This document shows, in pieces, positions 31,320 through 40,094 of a stretch of 64,000 nt of DNA. The position numbers and the translations under genes are program-made. The notes below the pieces were generated by a model, which made no database searches, was not told where the DNA came from, and saw only the letters and a program-made list of their open reading frames with translations. Within the stretch, counting starts at the first letter, position 1, and each line of letters begins with the position of its first letter. The DNA comes from Ceratothoa steindachneri (lineage: Eukaryota; Arthropoda; Malacostraca; Isopoda; Cymothoidae), in NCBI GenBank assembly GCA_963969495.1, contig OZ018328.1, forward strand, positions 4,827,886 through 4,891,885, in the 5' to 3' direction.

Positions 31320-33200
31320 AGGAAAGATATGACCGACTTTACCAAAAGCAGAGGAAAGTGCAGAATACGATAAGGAATGGAAAGAAAATCACAGAGATCA
31401 GATATAACAAAAATTTGTGGAAATATATAAACAAATTAAGAGGAATTCAAGATGGGGAAAGAAAAGGACAAAAACTTTATACAGAAAATGGGGGTACACT
31501 AGAAGAAAAGTTTAGAATATAAGAAATGTGATATTAAATACCAACTTACCTAAAGGAACAATATGGTGCGACAAAAATAATGGCGACGGATGAGGAGCTA
31601 GCTGGAATGAGGGCAATGGACTTCAAAGAAACGGAAGTTAGACTATATATGAGGAATTAAAAGGAATAAGCAACCTGGACCAGCTGGACACACGATATAA
31701 AATATTTATGTAGCAAAATTGTAGAACACTTATATGAGAATGGAGAAATAAAGGATCTACAGTAGAGTTTTACAAGAGGACGACGTGTGGAAGACTTGTT
31801 TTTACTACAATACTGTATTAGAAATAGTAAAAAATTAAAGAAAACATTGGTTATAACGGCAATAGACTATAAGAAAGCATTTGACTCAAATAGAAAAACA
31901 CTAATAGAAAGTCTCATTTACTATAAGTGTTATAAGAAAATATATAGATATTATAGCAAAATTATATACAGGAGATTCAACATTATATATAGATAAGAAA
32001 ACAGTATGTGATATGAAAGTGACAAATGGTATTATACAAGGTTGTACGGGTTCACCACAGTTATTCCTAATGGTACTCAATGAACACGGAAATAGGCTTC
32101 AAAAATGAGTGTATATCTCCCATCTCTGCTCTTTGAGGATGATGGACTTCTCATCACAAACTCGGGTAACGGCATAAAACAGCTAATAGATATCCTTAAA
32201 AAAGTCTCTAAACAGAGTGGCCTAGAAATGAACAAAGAGAAAAGTTATTTGATATTTAATAAACACGAGAAACGTGAACAGATATCAGACATTAAAGTGA
32301 TACATGAAATAAAGTATCTAAGTGCAACATTGTGTGATAAAATGGATTGTTTCAAAATACATAAGTGCCTAAGATTGACCAGGAAATGAAGCTAGTGAAC
32401 ATGACTTACTCGGTAATAGAAACAGCAAGTAATAAAATGTTAATGGGGAAAACATACTGGAAGCGTGTCGCTCTTCCTAGCATACTAAACGCTACAGCAG
32501 TTGTAACTTGGACTAAAAAGGAGTTAGAAAAATTACAAGGAACAGAAAATTCAGGATGGAGGAAGGTACTGGGGGCACCAAGTTAAGCAGCTGCAGTAAC
32601 CCTTCAGGGGGAGGTGGGAACATCAACTATGCTAACTAGAGAGATGAAAACTAAATTAACTTATATACATGTTATGAAAACCAATAATACCTCGTTGAAG
32701 GAAGTATTCATGGAAAGTTACACGGATGAGAAGGCTGACTGGTGGATAAAAACAGTAACAGAAATATTTAGAAGATATGAAAATAAGAAATCTTAGTAAA
32801 TTGGATGAATTGAATAAGAAACAACTATATGATAAGATAAATGAATATGAAATTAGGTGGAAAAGCTGAAATGGAACAAAAAACACTAGAGCTATATAAT
32901 AGATATAAGACAGATCAAGGAAAAGAACTGGTATGGCAACACCTATGGTTCAATATTATTATATAGATGTCGCACTAATACATTAAATTTAAGTCGGAGA
33001 GCAGAATTAACACGAGGAAACACACAGCGCTAGATTTGTAATGAAGGAATAGTAGAAAGAGTGGAACATTTTGTAACAAATTGTAAAGACCTAAAAGAAA
33101 TAAGAAAGGAATTCATATCAGAAAATGAAACATTGGAAACTATATTAAATTTTGTGGAAAATAAAAGTAGAGAAGAAATGCTACACCGAAGTAAACCTTT
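31320..33200 (+). pseudogene. decayed non-LTR reverse transcriptase, clade not assigned
   Basis: A very AT-rich, heavily broken coding relic. RT fragments are GRRVEDLFLLQYCI (31780-31830), KTLVITAIDYKKAFDS (31845-31890, catalytic Asp kept), a region reading IIQGCTGSPQLFLM in shifted frame (32030-32080), SLLFEDDGLLITNS (32120-32165, where FADD appears as FEDD), and GLEMNKEKSYLI. C-terminal pieces are MTYSVIETASNKMLMGKTYWKRVALPSIL (split here by decay), GEVGTSTMLTREMKTKL, and a terminal ERVEHFVTNCKDLKEIR (33060-33100). The order of motifs fits non-LTR ORF2. I cannot place the clade without a search. Confidence 0.65.
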
Positions 33201-34184
33201 CACTCATTCACCCTTTTGCGCAATTGGAAACAAGATAAATTTATTCTTTGACAGATCTACATCTATTTCGGCGTTGTCCAATATTTATCTGCGTTTAATT
33301 TTGGCCCGATTTCTAATTTGCGTTAACCGATATATATTTGTAAGGCCCCCAATTTACATCTGTGGGTGACTTATCTTTGCGTTAGTGTTTATTCAGTGGG
33401 TAGTTCTATACCCAAACCCCTAAATCGAAATGCCCCTATTTACCCCCACACCTATCATGCCTGAACGAGGGTTGCTGTCAAAACAAAATACTTACTACCA
33501 CCTGGTGCTCTCACGCTGACCTTTATTTGGTTTCATTATCCGTTCAACGACCTCTAAAAGGAGGGGGCAGTATAAGAGCCTATCTGAGTCTCACGAAATT
33601 TTATTGCATTCACAACATAAGAAAATACAGACATTATCTAGACCTAAAGCGTGCGTTTGTGCTTTCATGAATCCATCGGAAGGAGCTGGCACCGAACTGT
33701 CACCAAATTAAGCTTTATTGCGGTCAAAAATTCAATCTCGATGGAAAGAATGGGGTGTGAAGGTGCAAATTATACTCTCAGATCTTTCTCTTCGTTATTT
33801 AATGAGACCTTAACACAGACTAATTTGTTAAAATCATTCAAAACTACGATGTCGAGTCCGTAAATTAGTGGACCTGGTGTCTCTTTCCATGGGAAGGAGG
33901 GAGGAAGACTGGAAGCGGGAATGAGCGCGCGAGCAAACATTCCGATATTGTCTTAACCCAGGCGTTACAAGAGTGGGTAAATTGAGCAAGTTTCCCCACC
34001 TGAATGAATCTCATCTGAAAATCAGACCCTTGATGCGAGCAAAGGTATGAACCAGGAGAACAAAGGTCGAATAATGAAACAAATTACAGAACAGTCCAAA
34101 GGGCCCCATTATACAAACGACCCGGCGCAGACTAATTTATATCGTAGTCTCGGACATTGTTTCCCATTATTGGGGCTGGGGGCG
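33201..34184. other. non-coding; includes possible 3' UTR of the TECPR1-like gene
   Basis: No open coding. On the minus strand AATAAA occurs at 33714-33719 and again near 33602, giving candidate polyadenylation signals 650-760 bases beyond the stop codon of the TECPR1-like gene at 34365. A segment at 33440-33580 resembles part of the SINE-like insertion (see separate entry). Confidence 0.35.
33455..33562 (+). repeat. segment related to the SINE-like insertion at 22923-23407
   Basis: TGTCAAAACAAAATACTT at 33477 parallels TGTCAAAACATAATACTT near 23251, and TTTCATTATCCGTTC at 33530-33544 is identical to the one near 23347; the order and approximate spacing match. No target duplication is visible, so boundaries are approximate. 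Confidence 0.5.
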
Positions 34185-34350
34185 TCCTCAGACTCCGCCC
34201 GGTGGAGGGCGAGCTTCGTTAAACTCCACCTACTGGAGGGCAGCAGGGCCTTGACAAACTCCGCCCAGTGGAGGGCAGGGCTTCGTCAAACTCATCCCAT
34301 TGGAGTGACGGGGCTTTGACAAATTCCGCCCACTGGAGGGTGTGGTCTAT
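34185..34350. repeat. minisatellite, about five 33-36-bp units
   Basis: Units share ACTCCGCCC(A/G)(G/C)TGGAGGGC followed by a (GGG)CTT(C/T)G(T/A)C linker, for example near 34192, 34227, 34259, 34290 and 34323. The array begins just downstream of the TECPR1-like stop codon (minus strand), so it is inferred to lie in the 3' UTR. Confidence 0.8.
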
Positions 34351-34364
34351 ATCAGTCCAGTTCT

Positions 34365-34724
34365 TCACTCCAAGAAGGGAATTCTGGCAGAGAAGTGGCT
34401 CCAACCGGTGCCACAGAAGATTTCCCAGTCAGTGCCACCTGGGTTGTGATCTGAAATCCCCTTGCGAAGAGCGAGAATACCCGGGAGCGAATCTTCATTG
34501 GGAGCGTTGTGGAGGATGGCGCCCAGGGAACCATCAGCTGCGACAGTGATTAAGTCCACGCCCTTACACACCGCCTTCCACGCGGTCCCCTCGGGAAAGT
34601 TGATCTGTACATTGACTCGGTAGTACAAGTTCCCATCGCGGTCCACTGCCCACACTTTCAGGTTGCCTGCACCCACCTGGCGCAGAGGCACTCCGGGGGC
34701 ATCCACATTTGCCCATCCCTCCCC
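34365..34724 (-). CDS. TECPR1: TECPR1-like terminal exon: last tectonin repeats and stop
   Basis: 360 bases after the acceptor CATTCTCAG, in phase 0 with the preceding exon and ending at TGA (34365-34367). Units are LRQVGAGNLKVWAVDRDG then NLYYRVNVQINFPEGTAW, and LITVAADGSLGAILHNA then LALRKGISDHNPGGTDW, with a final IFCGTGWSHFSARIPFLE. This parallels the vertebrate end in which a GWDHISVRA segment closes the propeller. Vertebrate proteins carry a short extra tail that is missing here. Confidence 0.94.
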   Translation of the reverse strand, partial: GEGWANVDAPGVPLRQVGAGNLKVWAVDRDGNLYYRVNVQINFPEGTAWKAVCKGVDLITVAADGSLGAILHNAPNEDSLPGILALRKGISDHNPGGTDWEIFCGTGWSHFSARIPFLE

Positions 34725-34837
34725 CTGAGAATGAAGAAACGACAGCAATCAATGAAACCTGTCTACAGGGGGGCATGGGGAAAATCCCTTTATTCAAAGG
34801 GGTCCTAGCCCTCGACTCAAGTGGACAACCATCTCAC

Positions 34838-35068
34838 CTTGGGGTTGGCTCGGGAGACTCCGATCCGAATATGGGCCTGGCCAGAGCAACAAACCGCCCA
34901 CACTCCCCCCATGACGCCGGCGGAAATATCCTTCATGGTCGTCTCGGAAGAGATGAGAGACCAATGGGTGCCACGGGGCTTTTGGGGTGTTACTCCCTCG
35001 CGCATCACTACTTCGTGCGAGGCGCTAACTCCCCATACGGGTACAGTGCCATCGTCTGCCGATTCGGG
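34838..35068 (-). CDS. TECPR1: TECPR1-like exon: tectonin repeats after DysF
   Basis: 231 bases (77 codons, phase 0) between TTCTTCCCTCAG and AAG|GTGAGA. Two tectonin units: VPVWGVSASHEVVMREGV followed by GTHWSLIS, and MKDISAGVMGGVWAVCCSG followed by AHIRIGVSRANPKG. Each shows the repeat signature of VWAV, a hydrophobic/Arg strand with GV, then P-x-G-x-x-W. They form blades of the C-terminal beta-propeller. Confidence 0.94.
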
Positions 35069-35838
35069 CTGAGGGAAGAACAAATTAATGTCACTGTGCC
35101 ACCAAGGACCGAATCGGACTGAGGAAAAAAAGAATGGCACCGGTGAGGGGAGAGGGGGGGGAAGCTAAAATATAAGGCCAGCCACAATGAGGAATTTATG
35201 GGGGAGAAAAGTTGAGGGGAATAATAATAACGGTAGTTATAGAGGTACGCAGGCGGGCGGGGAGAGGGGGGGGGGATGCTAGCCCGCGGTTTTATAATGT
35301 GGAACATGAAGTGAATACACATATGATGGCGATGCGTCGAGTCTAACGCAGACAACCTTTGCCACCTACGTATTCACCTACCATATTTAAAAGGTATTTT
35401 GTCGCGACCACAGTCGAGGGCACAGACGCAGAAACACGAAGAGACAAACTGCAACAGCGCTGTTTCTTCCCCCTTTTCTCGTCACACCCATCACTTACCC
35501 TGAGTGAAGATTTCTGATCTACATTCCATTCAATCTCGCTCTCTGGGCCTTTTACCCTCCAAAAAAGACATGCCCAGGGTCCCAGCGACTGTCCTTCTGA
35601 TCTTTATGCAAATATAATTTTCCAAGGAGAACCTTGTCGGCGAGGATAAAGGGACGGGAGGTAGGGTAGGGGGAGACAAGGTAATTAGAAAAATATCGGA
35701 GTCTTAGACCATAATCATCCCCACCATGGTTCCAGCTGCGGGTCGCGTAAGGCGACTAAACGGGCAAATCGGCTCCGTTGCAGAATCCCCCTCTCCTTCG
35801 GGGTAGGGTAAGAATCTCATGAACGGGTGGCTACTCAC

Positions 35839-36048
35839 CGAGACGGAGAGGGCGAGGAGGGCTACCTTGGGCACCTGGGCCCACGGCCCCGACGTGGAGA
35901 CCCGGCACCGGCGGAGCCAGCGACGCCTCCGCACCAGGTCCGTGACGTAGCAGTGGCCGTGGAAGGAGGCCGGGAAGTCGGTCGCGTACTGCCACCCGTC
36001 GCGGTCCACACCCCCGGGGGTGTGGGGGTCCACAGACCACTCCCCCAC
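35839..36048 (-). CDS. TECPR1: TECPR1-like exon: DysFC domain
   Basis: 210 bases (70 codons, phase 0) between CTCCTCCGCAG and TCG|GTGAGT. The peptide runs VGEWSVDPHTPGGVDRDGW, QYATDFPASFHG, LVRRRRWLRRCRV and SGPWAQVPKVAL. The DGWQYATDFP and VRRRRWxRxC motifs are diagnostic of DysFC and align with the second DysF module of vertebrate TECPR1. Composition is much richer in G and C than the surrounding intron. Confidence 0.95.
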
Positions 36049-36329
36049 CTGCGGAGGAGTAAAAATAAAGAACAACGAGGGCAAGGGGTGGCCGCCGTGC
36101 CAGAAACACCCCCAAGAAGTAGACTTTGGGGCCCGCAACTCTTCCCCCTTGGAGGATAGCGACCAGGGATGTCGGGTGGGCCACGGTGTTTCAGCTGACC
36201 CAAGGGCGATTGCGTGCCCTCCGTGCCCCAACCTGCTGCTACTATCTAACCGCCACCCTCGCAGGTTTTCGTGCCTTAGTTTAAGGCGACAAAGGATCGC
36301 GTGCCCTCCGTGCCCCAACATGCGCTTAC

Positions 36330-36526
36330 CCACTGCCAGTGGCGGGAGGGTAGCCGGGTGCCGTCCTTGGTCCTCTCGTGGAGGCCGCTCTCGTCACTCC
36401 AGGTCCGTCGGTCCGTGGGGAGACCCCGGTGGGAGAAGCCCGTCACGGGGTTCCACCGCTCATTCTCCCACACGTGGAAGCGCCGGGTGTCGCTCGTCAC
36501 CCGAATCCTCGTGTCCCCCGCAGGCC
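36330..36526 (-). CDS. TECPR1: TECPR1-like exon: DysFN (dysferlin N-type) domain
   Basis: 197 bases between TTCCGATCAG and TGG|GTAAGC. It encodes RRFHVWENERWNPVTGFSHR, LPTDRRTWSDESGLHERTKD and LPSRHWQW. The aromatic and Arg-rich pattern (WENERWNPVTGF, RxxWSDxSGL) defines the DysFN half of a DysF module. In TECPR1 the DysF modules contact membranes, and the N-terminal one recognises sphingomyelin exposed on the cytosolic face. The exon ends in phase 0. Confidence 0.95.
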
Positions 36527-36603
36527 CTGATCGGAAGAGGGGCTTAGTGATAGGGCACAACGGGGGGCGGGGGTATCGAAAGAGAGGGAGGGCTGCCACC
36601 TGC

Positions 36604-36754
36604 CTTTATAGATGCCACCCGCAGCACCGCCGGTGTAGGTGTACACGTGTCCATCGTAGGAGAGGCCCCACGTGACTCCTCCATTCCCGGCTTCTACTAC
36701 GCGAAGATGGCCGCCCACCCCGCGCCAGAATCGCTCCTGCGGGCGCCGGTCCCC
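36604..36754 (-). CDS. TECPR1: TECPR1-like exon: tectonin repeat immediately after the galectin domain
   Basis: 151 bases after the acceptor TTTGGTTTCAG. The peptide ERFWRGVGGHLRVVEAGN then GVTWGLSYDGHVYTYTGG closely follows the vertebrate TECPR1 repeat FWRQMGGHLRMVEA...VVWGIGYDHTAWVYTGG. To keep frame with the next exon it must end at AAAG|GCAGGT, a GC-AG intron, giving IYKG then PAGDTRIR across the splice. The GT donor four bases downstream (GGCAG|GTGGCA) would break the frame. Confidence 0.9.
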
Positions 36755-37269
36755 CTGAAACCAAATAGGGCGCTTAACGCGAATCAAGGATCCAGATCTG
36801 AATCCGGACACCCAATATAATACCCCCCTTTGCCCAGAAAGACGCCGCAAACCACCACAAAATCTGTCGACTAATTTTAAATATACACAAAGACAGACAC
36901 ACGGGTGATTACACATAAACCCCAGGGTAAACAATAACAAAAACTTGGGTTACGAGCCAACGGAGATAGGAGCTGCAATGTGGTAACACACTTCACCTAC
37001 AACTAGTGAGACAAGTAATTTCCTAGTCGAGTGCAAGGGGGGAAATTTTTGTAAGATCAACACCATCAACTATTCCTAACTCTCCCATTTTTTTCATCAT
37101 TAGCCAAGACTCAACCCCATCTGGGGGGAGTCCAACGGCTCCAATGGGGATTTTTTTCCCTTAAAAGGGTCATAAAGCGACGCTCACCAAGGCCATGAGT
37201 CCCAGTAATAAATTCACTTCATTGTTAGGATACTTTGAAAAACACAAAAGAAAAATAAAACATTTATTG
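36755..37269 (-). other. intron sequence
   Basis: The part of the large TECPR1 intron between the exon at 36604-36754 and I copy F. No exon-like block was found. Confidence 0.5.
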
Positions 37270-39802
37270 TCTTTTAATCGGCCACCTGGCGATTGCTTAC
37301 TGGGGAATAAGTGGTCGTAATTCTTCCAAAGCCTAAAGTCAGGCATAATTAAAAACAAAAAGGTGAAGAGGCACCAAAAAGCAAAAATAAAACAAACAGA
37401 AAGCACGCTTTCCGGCGTTAGGGGTAGGCCCGCCTCGCCCGTGGCAGGAACAAGAGACCTACAACAAAAAGAGTCAAATACAATGGAGGAGGCCAGACTC
37501 TTCCAAAAAGTCAGATAGTCCACGAACCCGTCCAGAGTACAAGAGACAAGCGGTAACGATCCCGATCGTCCCGGTACGGGGACAGATAACATGCGCCGAG
37601 ATCGCCCAGACTGAGACATTCAACAAGGATGTGCCAAAAGGTCTGAGGGACAACGCAGTCGCCGCAATAAGGTACGGGCAGTCGAGGGGCAATGGCAGAC
37701 AACTTTAGGTTCCCCTCGACCGTCTCCTATCTTCTTTGCCAAGCAACCAGTGGGGCTGCCCTGATTACTGCCATGTAGTGGGTGCGAGGAAAAGCTAAAC
37801 ACTGGTCAGGTCGCACAGTCCTCGCGGACTTTTTGGCTCCTTAATTCCTCGCAATTTCCACATGTCCAGGAACGAGGCAGAAGATAATCTTGACATTCTC
37901 TCGGCTCGTAGCAACTGTGGCGTCACGGATACCGCGAACCAAATGGTATGGAGATTCCAATGCACCAAAAGCACTAAAGGCGCTTTGTGAGTCGCTATAA
38001 AAACAATCCGGTCTCCGAACCGGGCAGGTCGCGTTATCTCCTGGGCTAAGCCGTGTATTGCAACCAGCTCGGTCGTGTTGAAAGGCGCAGCACTTGGTAG
38101 ATCCCGGCTCATTTAAAAAAAAAACCCTAGCGGGAATAAGGCGTAGAAACCGAACCACTCTTGCGACTTGGATCCATCCGTATACACTGGCACGGTTGCA
38201 GTGTGACACGAAATGTGCTCCAAAAAAGCTGAACGCAATACTCCCGGCACTGTAGAAGCTTTGGGAGCAGAGGCGTGGCGTATCACTAAACCCAAAGGGA
38301 TTAGGGTATGACTGGCGTCTCTCGCTGGCATAGGCAACGTCGTGATCGGCTGCAGATGCATTGAGAGCTGTTGACGACTGAGGGAGGCGCCGGGCTCGCA
38401 AGTACACCAAAAAGTACACTGTGCACGGCACAGATCGAGGGGCATCTCCCCAGCATCGACAAGTAGGCTCTAAATGGAGGGAGGACGTGCGGAAGACACC
38501 CTTGGCAAGGCGGAGGCCGGTGTGATGGATCAATTTCTCCTTCCGCAATATACGCTGGGCAGCTGATGCATAAAACTCGCATCAGAGGTCAAGCTTCGAA
38601 CGAACAAAGCATCTAGAGAAAGATAAGGCAGTAGCCCTATCAGCGCCCCAGGTGTTGAACGCCAGGGAACAAAGAATGTCCATAGCGCGGGTACAAGAGA
38701 CGGTAAGGTATCGAATATGCGTCCCCCAGGTAAGCCGTTAGTCAAAAACGAGCCAAGGAAAGGGTGTGAATCCATCACTTCCAGGCGAACCCAATTTAGA
38801 AACAATTCCGGGTCGAGATACAGCCGTGGTTGGCAGCGCAAATGTACCACCTTAGTCTTAGCCAAGGAAAACCGAAACCTGAGCGCTTCGGCATAGCGAG
38901 AGACGCACTTCAATGCCTGTTGGAGTCGACACTCAAGAGTTGGCATCTGGGCCGCCCCAAGAGATCGAAAGGTGTCCACGTAGAGCATAGTGAGAACTTC
39001 CGGCAGCACCGAGGGGATACCGTTGATGCTCAGGGTAAAAGGTGTGATACTGAAAATACTTCCCTTCGTGACACCCTCTTCCTGCCCTCTTACGCGGAGC
39101 GAGTAGGTGGAGGTAAGCGGCCGTTTCGCATTACGGGAAGCGGTCATCCTGGGGGAGGGGAGGATATCCCTGGTTTTAGCTGAGGCTGGGTGTGAACCCT
39201 TTGTGCGCCCAGCTTTAACAGGGGTGCACCCGGGGTGGGTAGAACCCGCAGAAAGGTTCCGAATGCACGCGGAAACGACCGTGCTCGTAGGTATGGAGAG
39301 GGTAAGAGCAGAAAAAGTTTTTTTTTTTAACTTTGAGGCATAAGACGTCCCAGGCAGCGCCGGGAGCGCCAGGACCAAGTCCTTAGCCTCGTGAAATGAG
39401 AGACGATCTTGGACCAAAACAGCCAGGATTTCATCAAGGAGATACTCACCGCATTGCTTTGAAGGGGGGGGGGGGATGAGGTTGGCTGCTCTTTGCAATT
39501 GACACACTTGGCCATTCACCATTTGGACGAAGAGTGTAGGTGTGCGTCTAGAGGCCTCTCCCTGTTTTCTCATCGCACGTTCGACCTTGACCGCTCCTTG
39601 GTCAGCCAGCTTTGATCTGGTCATCTATAGAGTAGTCCACGAGTCTCCTCGCAGAAACTACTTTTTTCACAAAGTTCATGGTAGAGTAGGGCGTGTCATC
39701 AAGTGTCCGAAGGACACTTAGCGTGGCCGCCTCGGAGGGATCCGACGCATTCGCTAGAGGCTCTCGTCCAAGATACGGATCACCTTCGGCTTTCTACCAA
39801 TC
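37270..39802 (-). mobile_element. I element copy F (3' part of the F/K copy), decayed
   Basis: Minus-strand copy with a degenerate 3' stem-loop at about 37278-37310, running up to ORF1 sequence that stops at 39802 (reading SDPSEAATLSVLRTLDD upstream of the break). The collinear continuation of ORF1 resumes at about 44392 (entry K) after an L2 element, with roughly 110 bases of ORF1 missing. F and K are therefore halves of one copy lying in the same orientation as the host gene. Confidence 0.8.
38530..39624 (-). CDS. continuous ORF1::RT fusion frame in I copy F
   Basis: A 364-codon frame starts in ORF1 (MRKQGEASRRTPTLFVQM, the third-knuckle remnant PPSKQCGEYLLDEILAV, VLALPALPGTSYAS) and continues, after a deletion near 39090, into the RT (LRVRGQEEGVTKGSIFSITP then LALSIN-like FTLSINGIPSVLP). 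It ends at LPSVYCGRRN. The YVDD site is disrupted (LYVDTFRS). Zinc knuckles 1 and 2, the endonuclease and the RT N-terminus are deleted. The junction differs from that in copy G, so the two deletions arose independently. No catalytic function is expected. Confidence 0.65.
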   Translation of the reverse strand: MTRSKLADQGAVKVERAMRKQGEASRRTPTLFVQMVNGQVCQLQRAANLIPPPPSKQCGEYLLDEILAVLVQDRLSFHEAKDLVLALPALPGTSYASKLKKKTFSALTLSIPTSTVVSACIRNLSAGSTHPGCTPVKAGRTKGSHPASAKTRDILPSPRMTASRNAKRPLTSTYSLRVRGQEEGVTKGSIFSITPFTLSINGIPSVLPEVLTMLYVDTFRSLGAAQMPTLECRLQQALKCVSRYAEALRFRFSLAKTKVVHLRCQPRLYLDPELFLNWVRLEVMDSHPFLGSFLTNGLPGGRIFDTLPSLVPALWTFFVPWRSTPGALIGLLPYLSLDALFVRSLTSDASFMHQLPSVYCGRRN

Positions 39803-40094
39803 AGGTGTACTCGCTGGAACTCCTACGTACGAGACAGTCTTTACGTGCCCATGGAAGAGCTCTTCGTAAAGCTCGCCCCCGTGGGCAAGATACAACTGCT
39901 CTTTCGCTCACTTACCGCCTTGCGACATCTCTCTACTTGGCTAAACTGAAATCTGCTCGTGAAGCCCATTCTCGTAAATTGCTAGCCGACAATAAGAATG
40001 ACCCTCGCGCCGTTTTCCGCCTGCTCTCTTCTCTTACCTCCTCGCACCAAGTCCCCACCCCCATCATCCTCTCGAAATTCTTCGCTGATAAGGT
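39803..40094 (+). pseudogene. L2-clade non-LTR element ORF2, 5' segment
   Basis: Encodes the linker between endonuclease and RT: RALRKARPRGQDTTALSL, LAKLKSAREAHSRKLLAD, NDPRAVFRLLSSLTSSHQV, ILSKFFADK. It joins in frame to VINLCASLPRLPDQAF at 42740 once I copy D and one copy of its target duplication are removed. The element is 5'-truncated at 39803, where it abuts I copy F. Confidence 0.82.
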
